Assembly: GCA_028817905.1 (NCBI GenBank)
Contig: JAPPOR010000505.1
Location: forward strand, 1 to 33,416
From: Myxococcales bacterium
GTDB taxonomy: Bacteria > Myxococcota_A > Polyangia > Polyangiales > JAFGIB01
Direction: 5' to 3'
Length of the DNA stretch: 33,416 nucleotides
A model generated the notes under the pieces. The model saw only the letters and a list, made by a program, of their open reading frames with translations. It made no database searches and was not told the DNA's origin. Numbering within the stretch: position 1 is the stretch's first letter; every line of letters starts with the position of its first letter. The translations under genes and the position numbers were made by a program. Shown piece after piece: positions 8,569 to 15,682 of this stretch.

Positions 8569-8583
8569 GTCAAGCTGCTTGAC
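8569..8583. promoter_or_regulatory. MarR-type operator 1 (GTCAA-N5-TTGAC)
   Basis: GTCAAGC-T-GCTTGAC is a perfect inverted repeat. It shares half-sites and 5-nt spacing with a second palindrome centred exactly 40 bp downstream. It overlaps the likely -35 element of the cupin-marR operon. Confidence 0.65.
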
Positions 8584-8607
8584 TAATTCCTCGAACCTCG
8601 AGAATAT
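8579..8607 (+). promoter_or_regulatory. Predicted promoter of the cupin-marR operon
   Basis: TTGACT (8579-8584), a 17-nt spacer and GAATAT (8602-8607) form a plausible sigma70-type promoter. The -35 lies in operator 1 and the -10 abuts operator 2. The arrangement suits repression by a dimeric regulator bound at both sites. The -10 match is only partial. Confidence 0.45.
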
Positions 8608-8625
8608 GGTCAACTAGATTGACCA
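8607..8625. promoter_or_regulatory. MarR-type operator 2 (TGGTCAA-N5-TTGACCA)
   Basis: TGGTCAA-CTAGA-TTGACCA is a perfect 7-bp inverted repeat with a 5-nt centre, just before the cupin ribosome binding site. Same core as operator 1. The probable ligand is the MarR protein encoded 400 bp downstream. Confidence 0.65.
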
Positions 8626-8642
8626 ATAGCCAGGAGCGTCCC

Positions 8643-9014
8643 ATGCCCGTCATTCCAGCGCCCGAGACCTTCACGCACGAGCTGCCCCACGCTCGCTTCT
8701 ACTCGTTGGCAACGCCCAGTCGTGGTTCGCGCGAGACCAGTGTGTGGCGCGCGCGGCTCGATCCCGCGTCCAGTACCGCGCCGCACCGCCTGACGCGCGA
8801 AGAGATCTTCGTCGTGCTCTCGGGCACCCTGCGCGTCGCGTTCGCAGACCAAGTCGCCGAGGCCCGCGCAGGCGACGCGATCGTCGTGCCCAAGGACACG
8901 GAAGTCACGCTGTCTTGCCTCGCCGATGGCGCCGAGGTGCTGTGCTGCCTGCCGGTCGGTGGACAAGCGCAAATCCAAGACGGCCCGTTGTTCACGCCGC
9001 CCTGGGCCGAGTAG
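8643..9014 (+). CDS. Small cupin-domain protein
   Basis: This is a 123-residue single-domain cupin. ATG 8643 is chosen because AGGAG (8632-8636) lies 6 nt upstream; a TTG-started extension would run into the operator. The cupin signature is visible as PHRLTREEIFVVLSGTLRVAF followed by ARAGDAIVVPKDTEVTLSC. His46 and Glu51 are candidate metal ligands, and the G-D-A-I-V-V-P strand is the standard second part of motif 1. Such proteins bind a metal and a small molecule, or isomerise or oxidise it; the substrate cannot be deduced. It is the first gene of an operon with a MarR-family regulator 10 bp downstream, so it is probably induced by the regulator's ligand. Confidence 0.85.
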   Translation: MPVIPAPETFTHELPHARFYSLATPSRGSRETSVWRARLDPASSTAPHRLTREEIFVVLSGTLRVAFADQVAEARAGDAIVVPKDTEVTLSCLADGAEVLCCLPVGGQAQIQDGPLFTPPWAE

Positions 9015-9024
9015 ATTGCGAGCG

Positions 9025-9486
9025 GTGACCGACCCGACCCAGGTCCCGCTCGCACGCCTCATGGCCATGGGGCTTCGATCACTCGTCGATGCTCTGCACG
9101 AGCGGCTCGAACGACGCGGCTTGGAGGTCAAGCCGGTCTACGCCTTCGTGCTGCTCGCATCGCGCGAGCGCCCGCTCACCGTCAACGACGTAGCAGAACT
9201 GCTCGGCTTCACCAAACAAGCCGCATCCAAGCTCGCCGAAGTCATGGAGCGCGAGGACTATCTGCTCCGCAGACCCCACCCTCAGGACGCGCGCGCCAAA
9301 CTGCTGCACCTCGCTCCCCGTGGCCAGCGCGCCCTCAGAGCCGCCGAAGACATCTACGTCGAGCTGGAAGCCGAGTGGGCCGAGGTGATCGGCAAGCGCC
9401 GCCTGGAGGCACTGCGTTCCGATCTGAACGCAGTGCTCCGGGCAACGCATGGCGGCAACTTGCCTCCGATTCGGCCGACCTGGTGA
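9025..9486 (+). CDS. MarR-family transcriptional regulator
   Basis: From GTG 9025 the protein has 153 residues, the usual MarR length; starting at ATG 9061 would remove part of helix 1. The winged helix-turn-helix is clear: PLTVNDVAELLGFTKQAASK (recognition helix) followed by LAEVMEREDYLLRRPHPQDARAKLLHLAPRG, where the D-x-R-(A)-K-x-L wing is the hallmark of the family. N- and C-terminal helices (VDALHERLERR; AEDIYVELEAEWAEVIG) would form the dimer interface. It probably represses its own operon through the two GTCAA-N5-TTGAC sites upstream of the cupin gene. The inducing ligand is unknown. Confidence 0.9.
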   Translation: MTDPTQVPLARLMAMGLRSLVDALHERLERRGLEVKPVYAFVLLASRERPLTVNDVAELLGFTKQAASKLAEVMEREDYLLRRPHPQDARAKLLHLAPRGQRALRAAEDIYVELEAEWAEVIGKRRLEALRSDLNAVLRATHGGNLPPIRPTW

Positions 9487-9507
9487 GCAGGGTGGCTCAA
9501 CCCTCCT
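9486..9507. terminator. Weak bidirectional hairpin between convergent genes
   Basis: AGGGT-GGCTCA-ACCCT (9489-9504), extendable by GAG/CTC with one mismatch, lies in the 21-bp gap between the MarR gene and the convergent lipoprotein gene. No T-run is present. Confidence 0.3.
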
Positions 9508-11118
9508 CTAGTCGATGACGATGTGCTCGATGCCACCGAATAGGCGTCCACCTGTCGTCTGCCCGTCCAGCAGGCACATCTCGCCGGCCGTGGCGTGGTT
9601 GGCCCAGGTTATCGGAGCCGTGGGCAGTGGCACGCCGAGTTCCTCTGCCCGCTCTCGCGTCGTGCTCGCGTGGCAGTTGAAGTGCATCTCGTCGCCGGGC
9701 TGTAGGATGAGCGGGCCTGAGCTGGCGCCGTCGAAGCCTTTCCCCGGCTCCGGGTTCTTCGCGACACTGTTGTAGGAGTACGTCGGCATGTCGTACCAGT
9801 CATTCGAGTCGTATACGAGCTCTTCGCTGCCGTCCGTTCGCACAACCCAAGCATGGAAGCGCGTCGTCCACGCGTGACGATGTCCCCACAAGCTCAAGAC
9901 CTGCGTCTCGGTACGGGCGACGGCGAAGCCTTCGCTATCGGTCTCCATCCCGATGGGATAGTTGACGGGTGCGGCGATCAGAATCCCCTGCGCCCTGCGG
10001 GTCACCTCCTCTTTGGGGAGGTACCAGGCGTTCACCCAGTTCTCGCGAAGCAAGGGCGCATCCGTGCTGTTGAAGTGGTGGAGGTTCATGTTCAGCCCTG
10101 AGTTGAGCGGAAGCGAGATTCCGATGCCTTCCTCCTCGGGAGAGATCTCGAGCGTGTTCTGCGGAATATCCGTGTAGGCGTTTTGCACGGTCAATAGTGA
10201 CGTTCCAAGAACCCGATCACCATTGGACTGCCAACCCTCCGTCACCGGCGATCCAGTGAAGGCCGCCGCACCATGATGCGATCCATAGCGACCACGGAAG
10301 TTCCTGCGATAGAAGTATCGCTCCTCGGTCGGCCCCCGGAAGTCCACGAGATAGTTCTGAAGGGTGTCCTCGCCGGGGTCCAGGATGTAGTCCTCCGTCA
10401 GCGAGGTGTCCTCGTAGAACGAATAGTCGCCGGCCCACATCTTGTCCCAGTAGTCGACGTTGCCTCCCGGGTGCACCCCAAGCTGGAAGCCCAGCTCGGG
10501 AGGCGGCGGGAGGATGCAGTACTCGTCACCGGGGAACGGTGTCTCGAAGTCCGGCATCGCATCGATGCAGCGCACCGCGTACGGGTTGTTGTTGCGTACG
10601 TCGAACGGAGCGCACTTGTTGGGGAGCGTGGTTCCCCCCGGGCTGTACTTCATGCCGACGAGCGGAAGCCCGTGACACTCGGGAACGATTCTGCCGGCAT
10701 CGTCTACGCTGTCCTCGGGAGCAATGTCGGTCGGCAGAGATGGGTCGGTCTCCGGGCCCTCGGCATCGGATCCCTCGGCATCGGATCCCTCGGCATCGGA
10801 TCCCTCGGCATCGGACCCATCGACATCGCCTTCAGCGTCGGACCCATTGACCTCGGACCCATTGACCTCGGACCCATTGACCTCGGACCCGTCTGCTTCA
10901 GCACCGCTTGAAGACATTGAGGCGGCCTCGGAGTCGGACCCTGGGTCGGCTGAGGGGTCGCCTGAAGGCTCGGCCGTTCCGTCGGCGATCAGGCCGGCAT
11001 CAGGAGCGTCGGGATCTCCGACGCCGTCACTTGCGCACCCGCCCGCGATGGCGAGCAGCGCCATCAGAAGGGGGCAAGAGCCTGATCGAGAAGTGAAATT
11101 CAGCAAACCGTCTATCAT
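9508..11118 (-). CDS. Lipoprotein with a copper type II monooxygenase-like domain
   Basis: The 536-residue protein is started at ATG 11118 (MIDGLLNFTSRSG), which begins a signal peptide ending in an A-G-G-C lipobox; GGAGAG is just upstream. Residues about 35-130 are an acidic linker with pentapeptide repeats (SDAEG, SEVNG). The C-terminal 400 residues are rich in Trp, Tyr, His and Asn. They show MNLHHFN (His347-348), GHRHAW (412-417), MHFNCH (about 478-483) and GEMC (Met about 514). The order His-His, H-x-H, Met matches the copper ligands of the peptidylglycine hydroxylase / dopamine-beta-monooxygenase superfamily, which has many bacterial lipoprotein members. Location is cell-surface or periplasmic. 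Substrate is unknown and the assignment to a true monooxygenase is an inference. Confidence 0.75.
   Translation of the reverse strand: MIDGLLNFTSRSGSCPLLMALLAIAGGCASDGVGDPDAPDAGLIADGTAEPSGDPSADPGSDSEAASMSSSGAEADGSEVNGSEVNGSEVNGSDAEGDVDGSDAEGSDAEGSDAEGSDAEGPETDPSLPTDIAPEDSVDDAGRIVPECHGLPLVGMKYSPGGTTLPNKCAPFDVRNNNPYAVRCIDAMPDFETPFPGDEYCILPPPPELGFQLGVHPGGNVDYWDKMWAGDYSFYEDTSLTEDYILDPGEDTLQNYLVDFRGPTEERYFYRRNFRGRYGSHHGAAAFTGSPVTEGWQSNGDRVLGTSLLTVQNAYTDIPQNTLEISPEEEGIGISLPLNSGLNMNLHHFNSTDAPLLRENWVNAWYLPKEEVTRRAQGILIAAPVNYPIGMETDSEGFAVARTETQVLSLWGHRHAWTTRFHAWVVRTDGSEELVYDSNDWYDMPTYSYNSVAKNPEPGKGFDGASSGPLILQPGDEMHFNCHASTTRERAEELGVPLPTAPITWANHATAGEMCLLDGQTTGGRLFGGIEHIVID
10757..10887. repeat. 15-bp coding minisatellite in the lipoprotein linker
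   Basis: Four units of CCCTCGGCATCGGA(T/C) occupy 10757-10816. After a degenerate stretch, three exact units of CCCATTGACCTCGGA occupy 10843-10887. On the coding strand they specify SDAEG and SEVNG pentapeptides. The 15-bp period keeps the frame, so copy-number change by slippage would lengthen or shorten the linker without breaking the gene. Confidence 0.9.
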
Positions 11119-11622
11119 GTACTCTCCAGTTGCTTCGAACGGGTGGCTCTCGCCGCAGCGAAGACCAATCCGACTCCGCGCGGAAACACCGCGGCAAGGT
11201 CCACCTGCCACGAGGCCATGCACAGGGCGGAGCCAAATTATGACGACCCTGCGGATCAAGGTGTGAGAGGAGCGCGCCTCGAGCGACATGCTCTTGTGGG
11301 TTGCAGGATCTAGGTGCGGTTCACTGCGTCGCCGAATTCACAACGCGGCGACATGGACGGCGACGGCGTGCCCGACATTCTGCAGGCACCATCTTCTCCA
11401 CTCCGTCAGATTGACGCGATGGGGAGGAGATCGCCTCATCAGTCGCGAAGGGACAGGCGCAATCGGTCGCGCGACTGCGCCGATCCCCCCCCAGAGGAAG
11501 CGGGTCCCGCAGAGTGCACGTGGCCGCCGCCGGGTCCTGCCAGCGTCCAGCCTTCGGGTCATGGCGACCAGATGGCTACTCGCAGGGGAGGTTGATTGAG
11601 GGCGGGAGGCCGCGTGCGACTT
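11119..11622. other. Intergenic region with a calcium-loop-like remnant
   Basis: No complete gene is supported. One short plus-strand stretch (11350-11376) encodes D-M-D-G-D-G-V-P-D, the DxDxDGxxD calcium-binding loop of EF-hand, thrombospondin-3 or FG-GAP repeats, but the frame around it is not protein-like. It may be a gene remnant or chance. The segment must also contain the promoter of the lipoprotein gene. Confidence 0.35.
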
Positions 11623-11630
11623 GGTGCTAG

Positions 11631-11797
11631 CTAGCCCGGATCATTCATGACATCGACGCCGCCTCGCTTGTCCTTCGACTCCACAGGACTTTCGCCGCCC
11701 TCGAAAATACGGGCAGTATTCCCGTCGGTCGTCGAATGCCCTGTGAAGCCGAATCCCTGCGCGATCCGACGCCGATGTCATGAATGATCCGGGCTAG
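11631..11797. mobile_element. 167-bp MITE-like palindromic element
   Basis: Perfect 25-bp terminal inverted repeats lie at 11631-11655 (starting CTAGCCCGGATCATTCATGA) and 11773-11797. The similarity continues inward: blocks such as TCGC, CACAGG and TTCG pair between the halves, and ACGGG/CCCGT pair at the centre. The entire element can therefore fold into one long imperfect hairpin. GGTGCT occurs at 11623-11628 and 11797-11802, flanking the ends, and could be a target-site duplication. It has no coding capacity, as expected for a non-autonomous transposon mobilised in trans. The parent transposase family is not identified. Confidence 0.7.
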
Positions 11798-11961
11798 GTG
11801 CTCCACCTGAGTTTTCTCCAGTAGCCACGGCAACTTTCCGGGGGGCGGGTCGCGAAGCGGCGTCTTGTCTGGCTTCAAGGTTCCGGCCCGATATCGAGCC
11901 GACCCACAAATCAATGAAATTTCTGACGTTTATGCCCGGATTGCTGGAGGGCGTCCAAACT

Positions 11962-12033
11962 GCGCAGCACGATAGCCTAACCGAAGCACAACACAATAAC
12001 CTAGTAGGAGCACAGCTGAATAACCTAAGATCG
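11962..12033. repeat. Three 24-bp direct repeats just upstream of the fic gene
   Basis: Units at 11962-11985, 11986-12009 and 12010-12033 share GCRCAG/A-N5-ATARCCTA. They end 10 bp before the Fic start codon. In a 70-codon plus-strand frame from ATG 11914 that overlaps the fic start, they read as AQHDSLTE, AQHNNLVG and AQLNNLRS. They may be an iterated operator, or part of a small coding sequence whose repeat unit is eight residues. Confidence 0.55.
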
Positions 12034-12043
12034 CGACGGTCAC

Positions 12044-13603
12044 ATGGCTACGCCCCAAGAAAAATTGGCGGAGTCTCTCGATGCGCTCAAGAGACTGCAA
12101 GAGCACGGACTGATCGCCATTCGTAGTACCGACCTGACGCGCGTGCAGCGCGAGCGCCTTAGCAGTGCGGGCTTTCTGCGAGAAGTGATGAAGGGCTGGT
12201 ATGTCGCCGCGCGCCCCGATGAAGACGCCGGCGAAAGCACCTCCTGGTACACGTCGTTCTGGGCCTTTTGCGCCCAGTACCTGAGGGCTCGCTTTGGCGA
12301 CGATTGGTGCCTGGCGCCCGAGCAATCGCTTTCGGTGTTGGCGGGCAACCGGACGGTACCCCGCCAGCTCGTTTTCAGGGCGCCGGGAGCCGATAACAAG
12401 CCGACTTCCCTTCCTTACAACACCTCGCTCTTCGGCATGCGCGCATCGTTGCCCGATGAGAGTGACACCGTCGTGCAGGATGGGCTCCGCATGTTTTCCC
12501 TACCCGCTGCCTTGCTGGCCTGCTCATCGAGCTATTTCGAGCATCACCCGACCGACGCGCGCGCGGCGCTTTCGATGGTGCGCGACGCTTCCACAGTTCT
12601 CGAGCCGCTGCTGGCCGGTGGCCACAGCACGATTGCCGGTCGCCTGGCCGGCGCGTTCAGAGACATCGGGCGCGATCGGATCGCGGTTGACATCGTTGCG
12701 ACGATGCAGGCCGCTGGCTACTCCGTGCGGGAGTCGACCCCATTCGCTAGCCGGCTTAGCTTTCCCACAACAGGCTCGCGGACAAGCTCGCCGCACGTTG
12801 CGCGCATTCGCCTGATGTGGGCTGCGATGCGCGGAAAGGTTCCAGATCAGTTCCCGGACGCGCCTGGCTTGCCGGACGATTCCGGCCGCTACCTGCAAGC
12901 CGTCGCGGACGCCTACGTGACCGACGCGTACCACTCGTTGTCGATCGAGGGGTATCGGGTCAGCCCGCAGCTGATCGAACGGGTCCGCAGCGGGGACTGG
13001 AAGCCCGACACGGAAGCCGCCGACCGCAACCAGCGGGACGCTCTCGCCGCGCGAGGCTACTTCCAAGCCTATCAAGCAGTCCGAGACAGCCTGCGCCGAG
13101 TGCTGGGTGGAGACCACCCCGGATTGGTTGCGGACGAGGACCACGGTATCTGGTACCGCCAGATGTTCGCGCCGAGCGTCCATGCCGGCCTCATCGAAGC
13201 GCGCGACCTCGCAGGATACCGAAACGCCCCTGTGTACATTCGCCGCTCCAAACACGTTCCGCCAAGCCCAGAGGCTGTACGCGATGCACTGCCCGCGCTC
13301 TATGAGCTGCTCGCCGAAGAGCCTGACCCGGCGGTGCGAGTCGTGCTGGGTCATTTCGTGTTCGTCTACATTCACCCGTACATGGATGGCAACGGTCGCA
13401 TGGGCCGCTTCGTCATGAACCTCATGCTGGCAGGAGGCGGCTACCCATGGACAGTCGTCCCGCTGGAACGTCGCGACACGTACATGCAAGCGCTGGAGTC
13501 CGCGAGCGCCGACCAGGACATCGTCCCCTTCGCGCGGTTTGTCGGTGAACTCGTCGCCGCTGCGATGGAAGGCCACTCCATCGCGCACCCACCCATCCGC
13601 TGA
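12044..13603 (+). CDS. Fic-domain AMPylase-like protein with N-terminal winged-helix domain
   Basis: The protein has 519 residues. The N-terminal region, about 1-60 (LIAIRSTDLTRVQRERLSSA then GFLREVMKGWYVA), resembles the AbiEi-type winged helix found in several antitoxins and regulators. Residues about 285-515 are a Fic domain: HPYMDGNGRMGR at 444-455 fits HxFx(D/E)GNGRxxR, with Tyr replacing Phe. SLSIEG at 298-303 fits the inhibitory (S/T)xxxE(G/N) helix placed N-terminal to the Fic core, which blocks ATP binding in cis in class II enzymes. Fic proteins transfer AMP (or another phosphate-containing group) to hydroxyl side chains of target proteins; the target is unknown. No ribosome binding site is obvious. 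The combination of DNA-binding-like domain and self-inhibited Fic suggests an autoregulated single-gene toxin-antitoxin-like unit. Confidence 0.9.
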   Translation: MATPQEKLAESLDALKRLQEHGLIAIRSTDLTRVQRERLSSAGFLREVMKGWYVAARPDEDAGESTSWYTSFWAFCAQYLRARFGDDWCLAPEQSLSVLAGNRTVPRQLVFRAPGADNKPTSLPYNTSLFGMRASLPDESDTVVQDGLRMFSLPAALLACSSSYFEHHPTDARAALSMVRDASTVLEPLLAGGHSTIAGRLAGAFRDIGRDRIAVDIVATMQAAGYSVRESTPFASRLSFPTTGSRTSSPHVARIRLMWAAMRGKVPDQFPDAPGLPDDSGRYLQAVADAYVTDAYHSLSIEGYRVSPQLIERVRSGDWKPDTEAADRNQRDALAARGYFQAYQAVRDSLRRVLGGDHPGLVADEDHGIWYRQMFAPSVHAGLIEARDLAGYRNAPVYIRRSKHVPPSPEAVRDALPALYELLAEEPDPAVRVVLGHFVFVYIHPYMDGNGRMGRFVMNLMLAGGGYPWTVVPLERRDTYMQALESASADQDIVPFARFVGELVAAAMEGHSIAHPPIR

Positions 13604-13684
13604 ACCACTGGCTTGGGACCGTCGATCGCGCCTCCTCGGGCTCGCGCCGCGTGCACTCCCGGGCCATCTGCGGTATGGCCGCTC

Positions 13685-14575
13685 ATGGCCCGTCGCCACG
13701 TGCTCGCCGCCGCCAGCTTTCTCATCACAGGTGAGCTGGTGATCGTCCTGATGTCGGGCGTGATCAAGCACCTCTCGGCCACCATGCCGGCCGAGATGAT
13801 TGTGTTCTTCCGCAATCTCTTCGGATTGGTCTTCGTGCTGCCGATGGCGGCCCGCAGCGGGCTGTCAGAGCTGCGTACGCGGCGCCCCCTGCTCCACCTG
13901 CTGCGCGCGGGCAGTGGCGTGTGTGCCATGTTCGGCTTCTTCTATGTGATCGCCCGCCTGCCCCTGGCGGAAGCCACGCTGGTCAAGCTCACCACCCCGA
14001 TCTTCCTGCCCCTCATCGCGCTGGCCTGGCTGGGCGAGGCGATTGGGCGCATGACGGTGGTGGCCATCGGGGTCGGTTTGTTGGGGGTGATGCTGATTCT
14101 CCAGCCCGGCACCGACGCCTTCAATCCGGCCGCACTCGCGGGCCTGGGGGCGGCGGCCTTTGCAGCCCTGGCCAAGGTGTGCATTCGCCGGATGGCCGAC
14201 ACCGAGCCACCAGCGCGGGTCGTCTTCTACTTCGCCGTCTTCAGCACCCTGATCTCGGCGCTGCCGCTGCTTGCCCTCGACGTGCGGCCGCCCGTCACCG
14301 CATGGGCGTGGGTGGTGCTGCTCGGTGCTTTGGGTACCACGGGCCAACTCCTGGTCACGCGCGCCTACCAGCTCGCAACACCCGGCGAGGTCGGGCCCTA
14401 CACCTACACCTCCGTGGTCTTCGCCAGCCTGCTCGGCTGGGCGCTGTGGGGCGAGACGTTGGCAGCCACGGTCGTCGCGGGCAGTGCACTGGTGATCGGC
14501 GCCGGTCTACTCAACCTGCACGCCAGCACCGGCCACCCGCCGGTGGCAGCCCAGGCACCCAAGGGAGCGAATTGA
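13685..14575 (+). CDS. EamA/DMT-family transporter
   Basis: The 296-residue integral membrane protein starts at ATG 13685 (MARRHVLAAASFLITGELV); a longer TTG-started frame adds 24 Pro/Arg-rich residues that do not look coding. About ten hydrophobic helices are arranged as two EamA repeats. The first includes FRNLFGLVFVLP and ARLPLAEATLVKLTTPIFLP. The second includes the ALGTTGQLLVTRAYQLATPG and EVGPYTYTSVVFASLLGW signature of DMT exporters. It probably exports a metabolite or amino acid across the inner membrane. It lies 81 bp downstream of the Fic gene on the same strand; whether they are co-transcribed is not clear. Confidence 0.9.
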   Translation: MARRHVLAAASFLITGELVIVLMSGVIKHLSATMPAEMIVFFRNLFGLVFVLPMAARSGLSELRTRRPLLHLLRAGSGVCAMFGFFYVIARLPLAEATLVKLTTPIFLPLIALAWLGEAIGRMTVVAIGVGLLGVMLILQPGTDAFNPAALAGLGAAAFAALAKVCIRRMADTEPPARVVFYFAVFSTLISALPLLALDVRPPVTAWAWVVLLGALGTTGQLLVTRAYQLATPGEVGPYTYTSVVFASLLGWALWGETLAATVVAGSALVIGAGLLNLHASTGHPPVAAQAPKGAN

Positions 14576-14680
14576 AGGGAGAGGCTGCGACCACCCTGGA
14601 CTCCCCGTAGTACGCCCGGATCCTGTTCGCGGATACTGATACTCAGACCGGTGACCGCGTCAGCGTGTCGGGTCGCGCGG

Positions 14681-15589
14681 TCAGAAAGACGAGAGCAGCT
14701 GCCCGCCGATCTGATCGCCGCTGATGACCGGTAGCAGCGCGGTCGTACTCCTTGTCCCGCTCAAACCGCTGCGGGCGTCGTTGTGCTCGTAGAAGAACAG
14801 CGTTGGGATGAGATAGCCAGCGGCGAACCCCACCAGGTGTCCGGTCATCACGTCGCTGAGCCAGTGACGGTCGCTGGTCATGCGCAGGGCGCCGGTGAGG
14901 ATGGTCATGCCCACCCCGAAACCACAGGTGGCCCAGTCCAGCGCCCTGCGGCGATAGAGCGGCATGTGCAGGTGATGGGCGCACAACAAGCCGGCGCCCA
15001 CGGCCGTGGTCGTAGCGTGGGCGCTGAAGAAGGAGCGATAGCTGGTGGGCGCCCCGCACAGGCGCGTGTAACCGGGGTCGCGGCGGCACTCCCGGGCGAA
15101 CGGACGCTCGCGCCCGGCGGCCGTCTTGACCAGCCCGGTGAGGGCGCCCGCGACGGCGTAAGCCTCCAGGTTCATGACGGTCATCTGAAACGCGGTCCCC
15201 GGCTCCCCGTGCACCGCCCAAGCCACGAGCAGATTGTCGAAGATCATGTTGTGCAGGACGGATCCGGCGAAGAGCCAGTCGCTCACCTCGGCTGAGCGCT
15301 CCCGTGCATCGCGATCCTCGAACGCGCTCAGCTCGCGCACGGTCTTGTCGAGCAGGATCGGGCCACTCCACACGGCGCGCGTACGCCACGGAATTAGGTA
15401 GTGGTCCGTCAGGTACAGCCCGCCCCCGAGCGCCATCACGAGCGCGTCCACGGGCGTCGCGCGCCGATAGTGCGGGCGCCACAGCGGGTCCGCCTCCTGG
15501 GCCGCACCCGACGCCGGCGCCGAGAGCAGCCCCACGGCGGACAGGACTGCGAGAAATGCACACGCCAGCTGCACCGTCGGCCTCACCAT
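14681..15589 (-). CDS. PAP2-family phosphatase, exported or membrane-bound
   Basis: The 302-residue protein has an N-terminal signal (MVRPTVQLACAFLAVLSAVG ending ASGAAQ). All three PAP2 motifs are present in variant form: K155-x6-R162-P163 (KTAAGRERP); SFFSAH at 186-191 in place of PSGH, with catalytic His191; and R236-x5-H242-x3-D246 (RMTSDRHWLSD). Hydrophobic helices surround the motifs. PAP2 enzymes hydrolyse phosphomonoesters of lipids such as phosphatidate, undecaprenyl pyrophosphate or lipid A, with the active site on the periplasmic face. It is divergent from a beta-barrel-like gene and a paralogous PAP2 gene, and shares CAHHL-x-(M/L)-PLY with the latter. Confidence 0.9.
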   Translation of the reverse strand: MVRPTVQLACAFLAVLSAVGLLSAPASGAAQEADPLWRPHYRRATPVDALVMALGGGLYLTDHYLIPWRTRAVWSGPILLDKTVRELSAFEDRDARERSAEVSDWLFAGSVLHNMIFDNLLVAWAVHGEPGTAFQMTVMNLEAYAVAGALTGLVKTAAGRERPFARECRRDPGYTRLCGAPTSYRSFFSAHATTTAVGAGLLCAHHLHMPLYRRRALDWATCGFGVGMTILTGALRMTSDRHWLSDVMTGHLVGFAAGYLIPTLFFYEHNDARSGLSGTRSTTALLPVISGDQIGGQLLSSF

Positions 15590-15682
15590 TCGGTTCTACA
15601 TACGCACTGATCGGATCGCCACCGGCGGACTGCCCGGCCCGACGTGCCTTGCCGGCGGCTCGACCCGCGGGTACTGGAAGGC

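Noticed and set aside
8420-8617. 65-residue plus-strand frame before the cupin gene
   Set aside because: No ribosome binding site, ends within operator 2, and composition is not protein-like.
10273-10911. 212-residue plus-strand frame with GSLGI and GPIDL repeats
   Set aside because: The repeats are the complement of the lipoprotein minisatellite; the minus strand has the signal peptide and the copper-site motifs.
11641-11914. 89-residue minus-strand frame across the MITE-like element
   Set aside because: It translates the palindromic repeat, which has no coding signature.
12524-13771. 415-residue minus-strand frame opposite the Fic gene
   Set aside because: Antisense to the diagnostic Fic motif; His/Arg-rich composition typical of a shadow frame.
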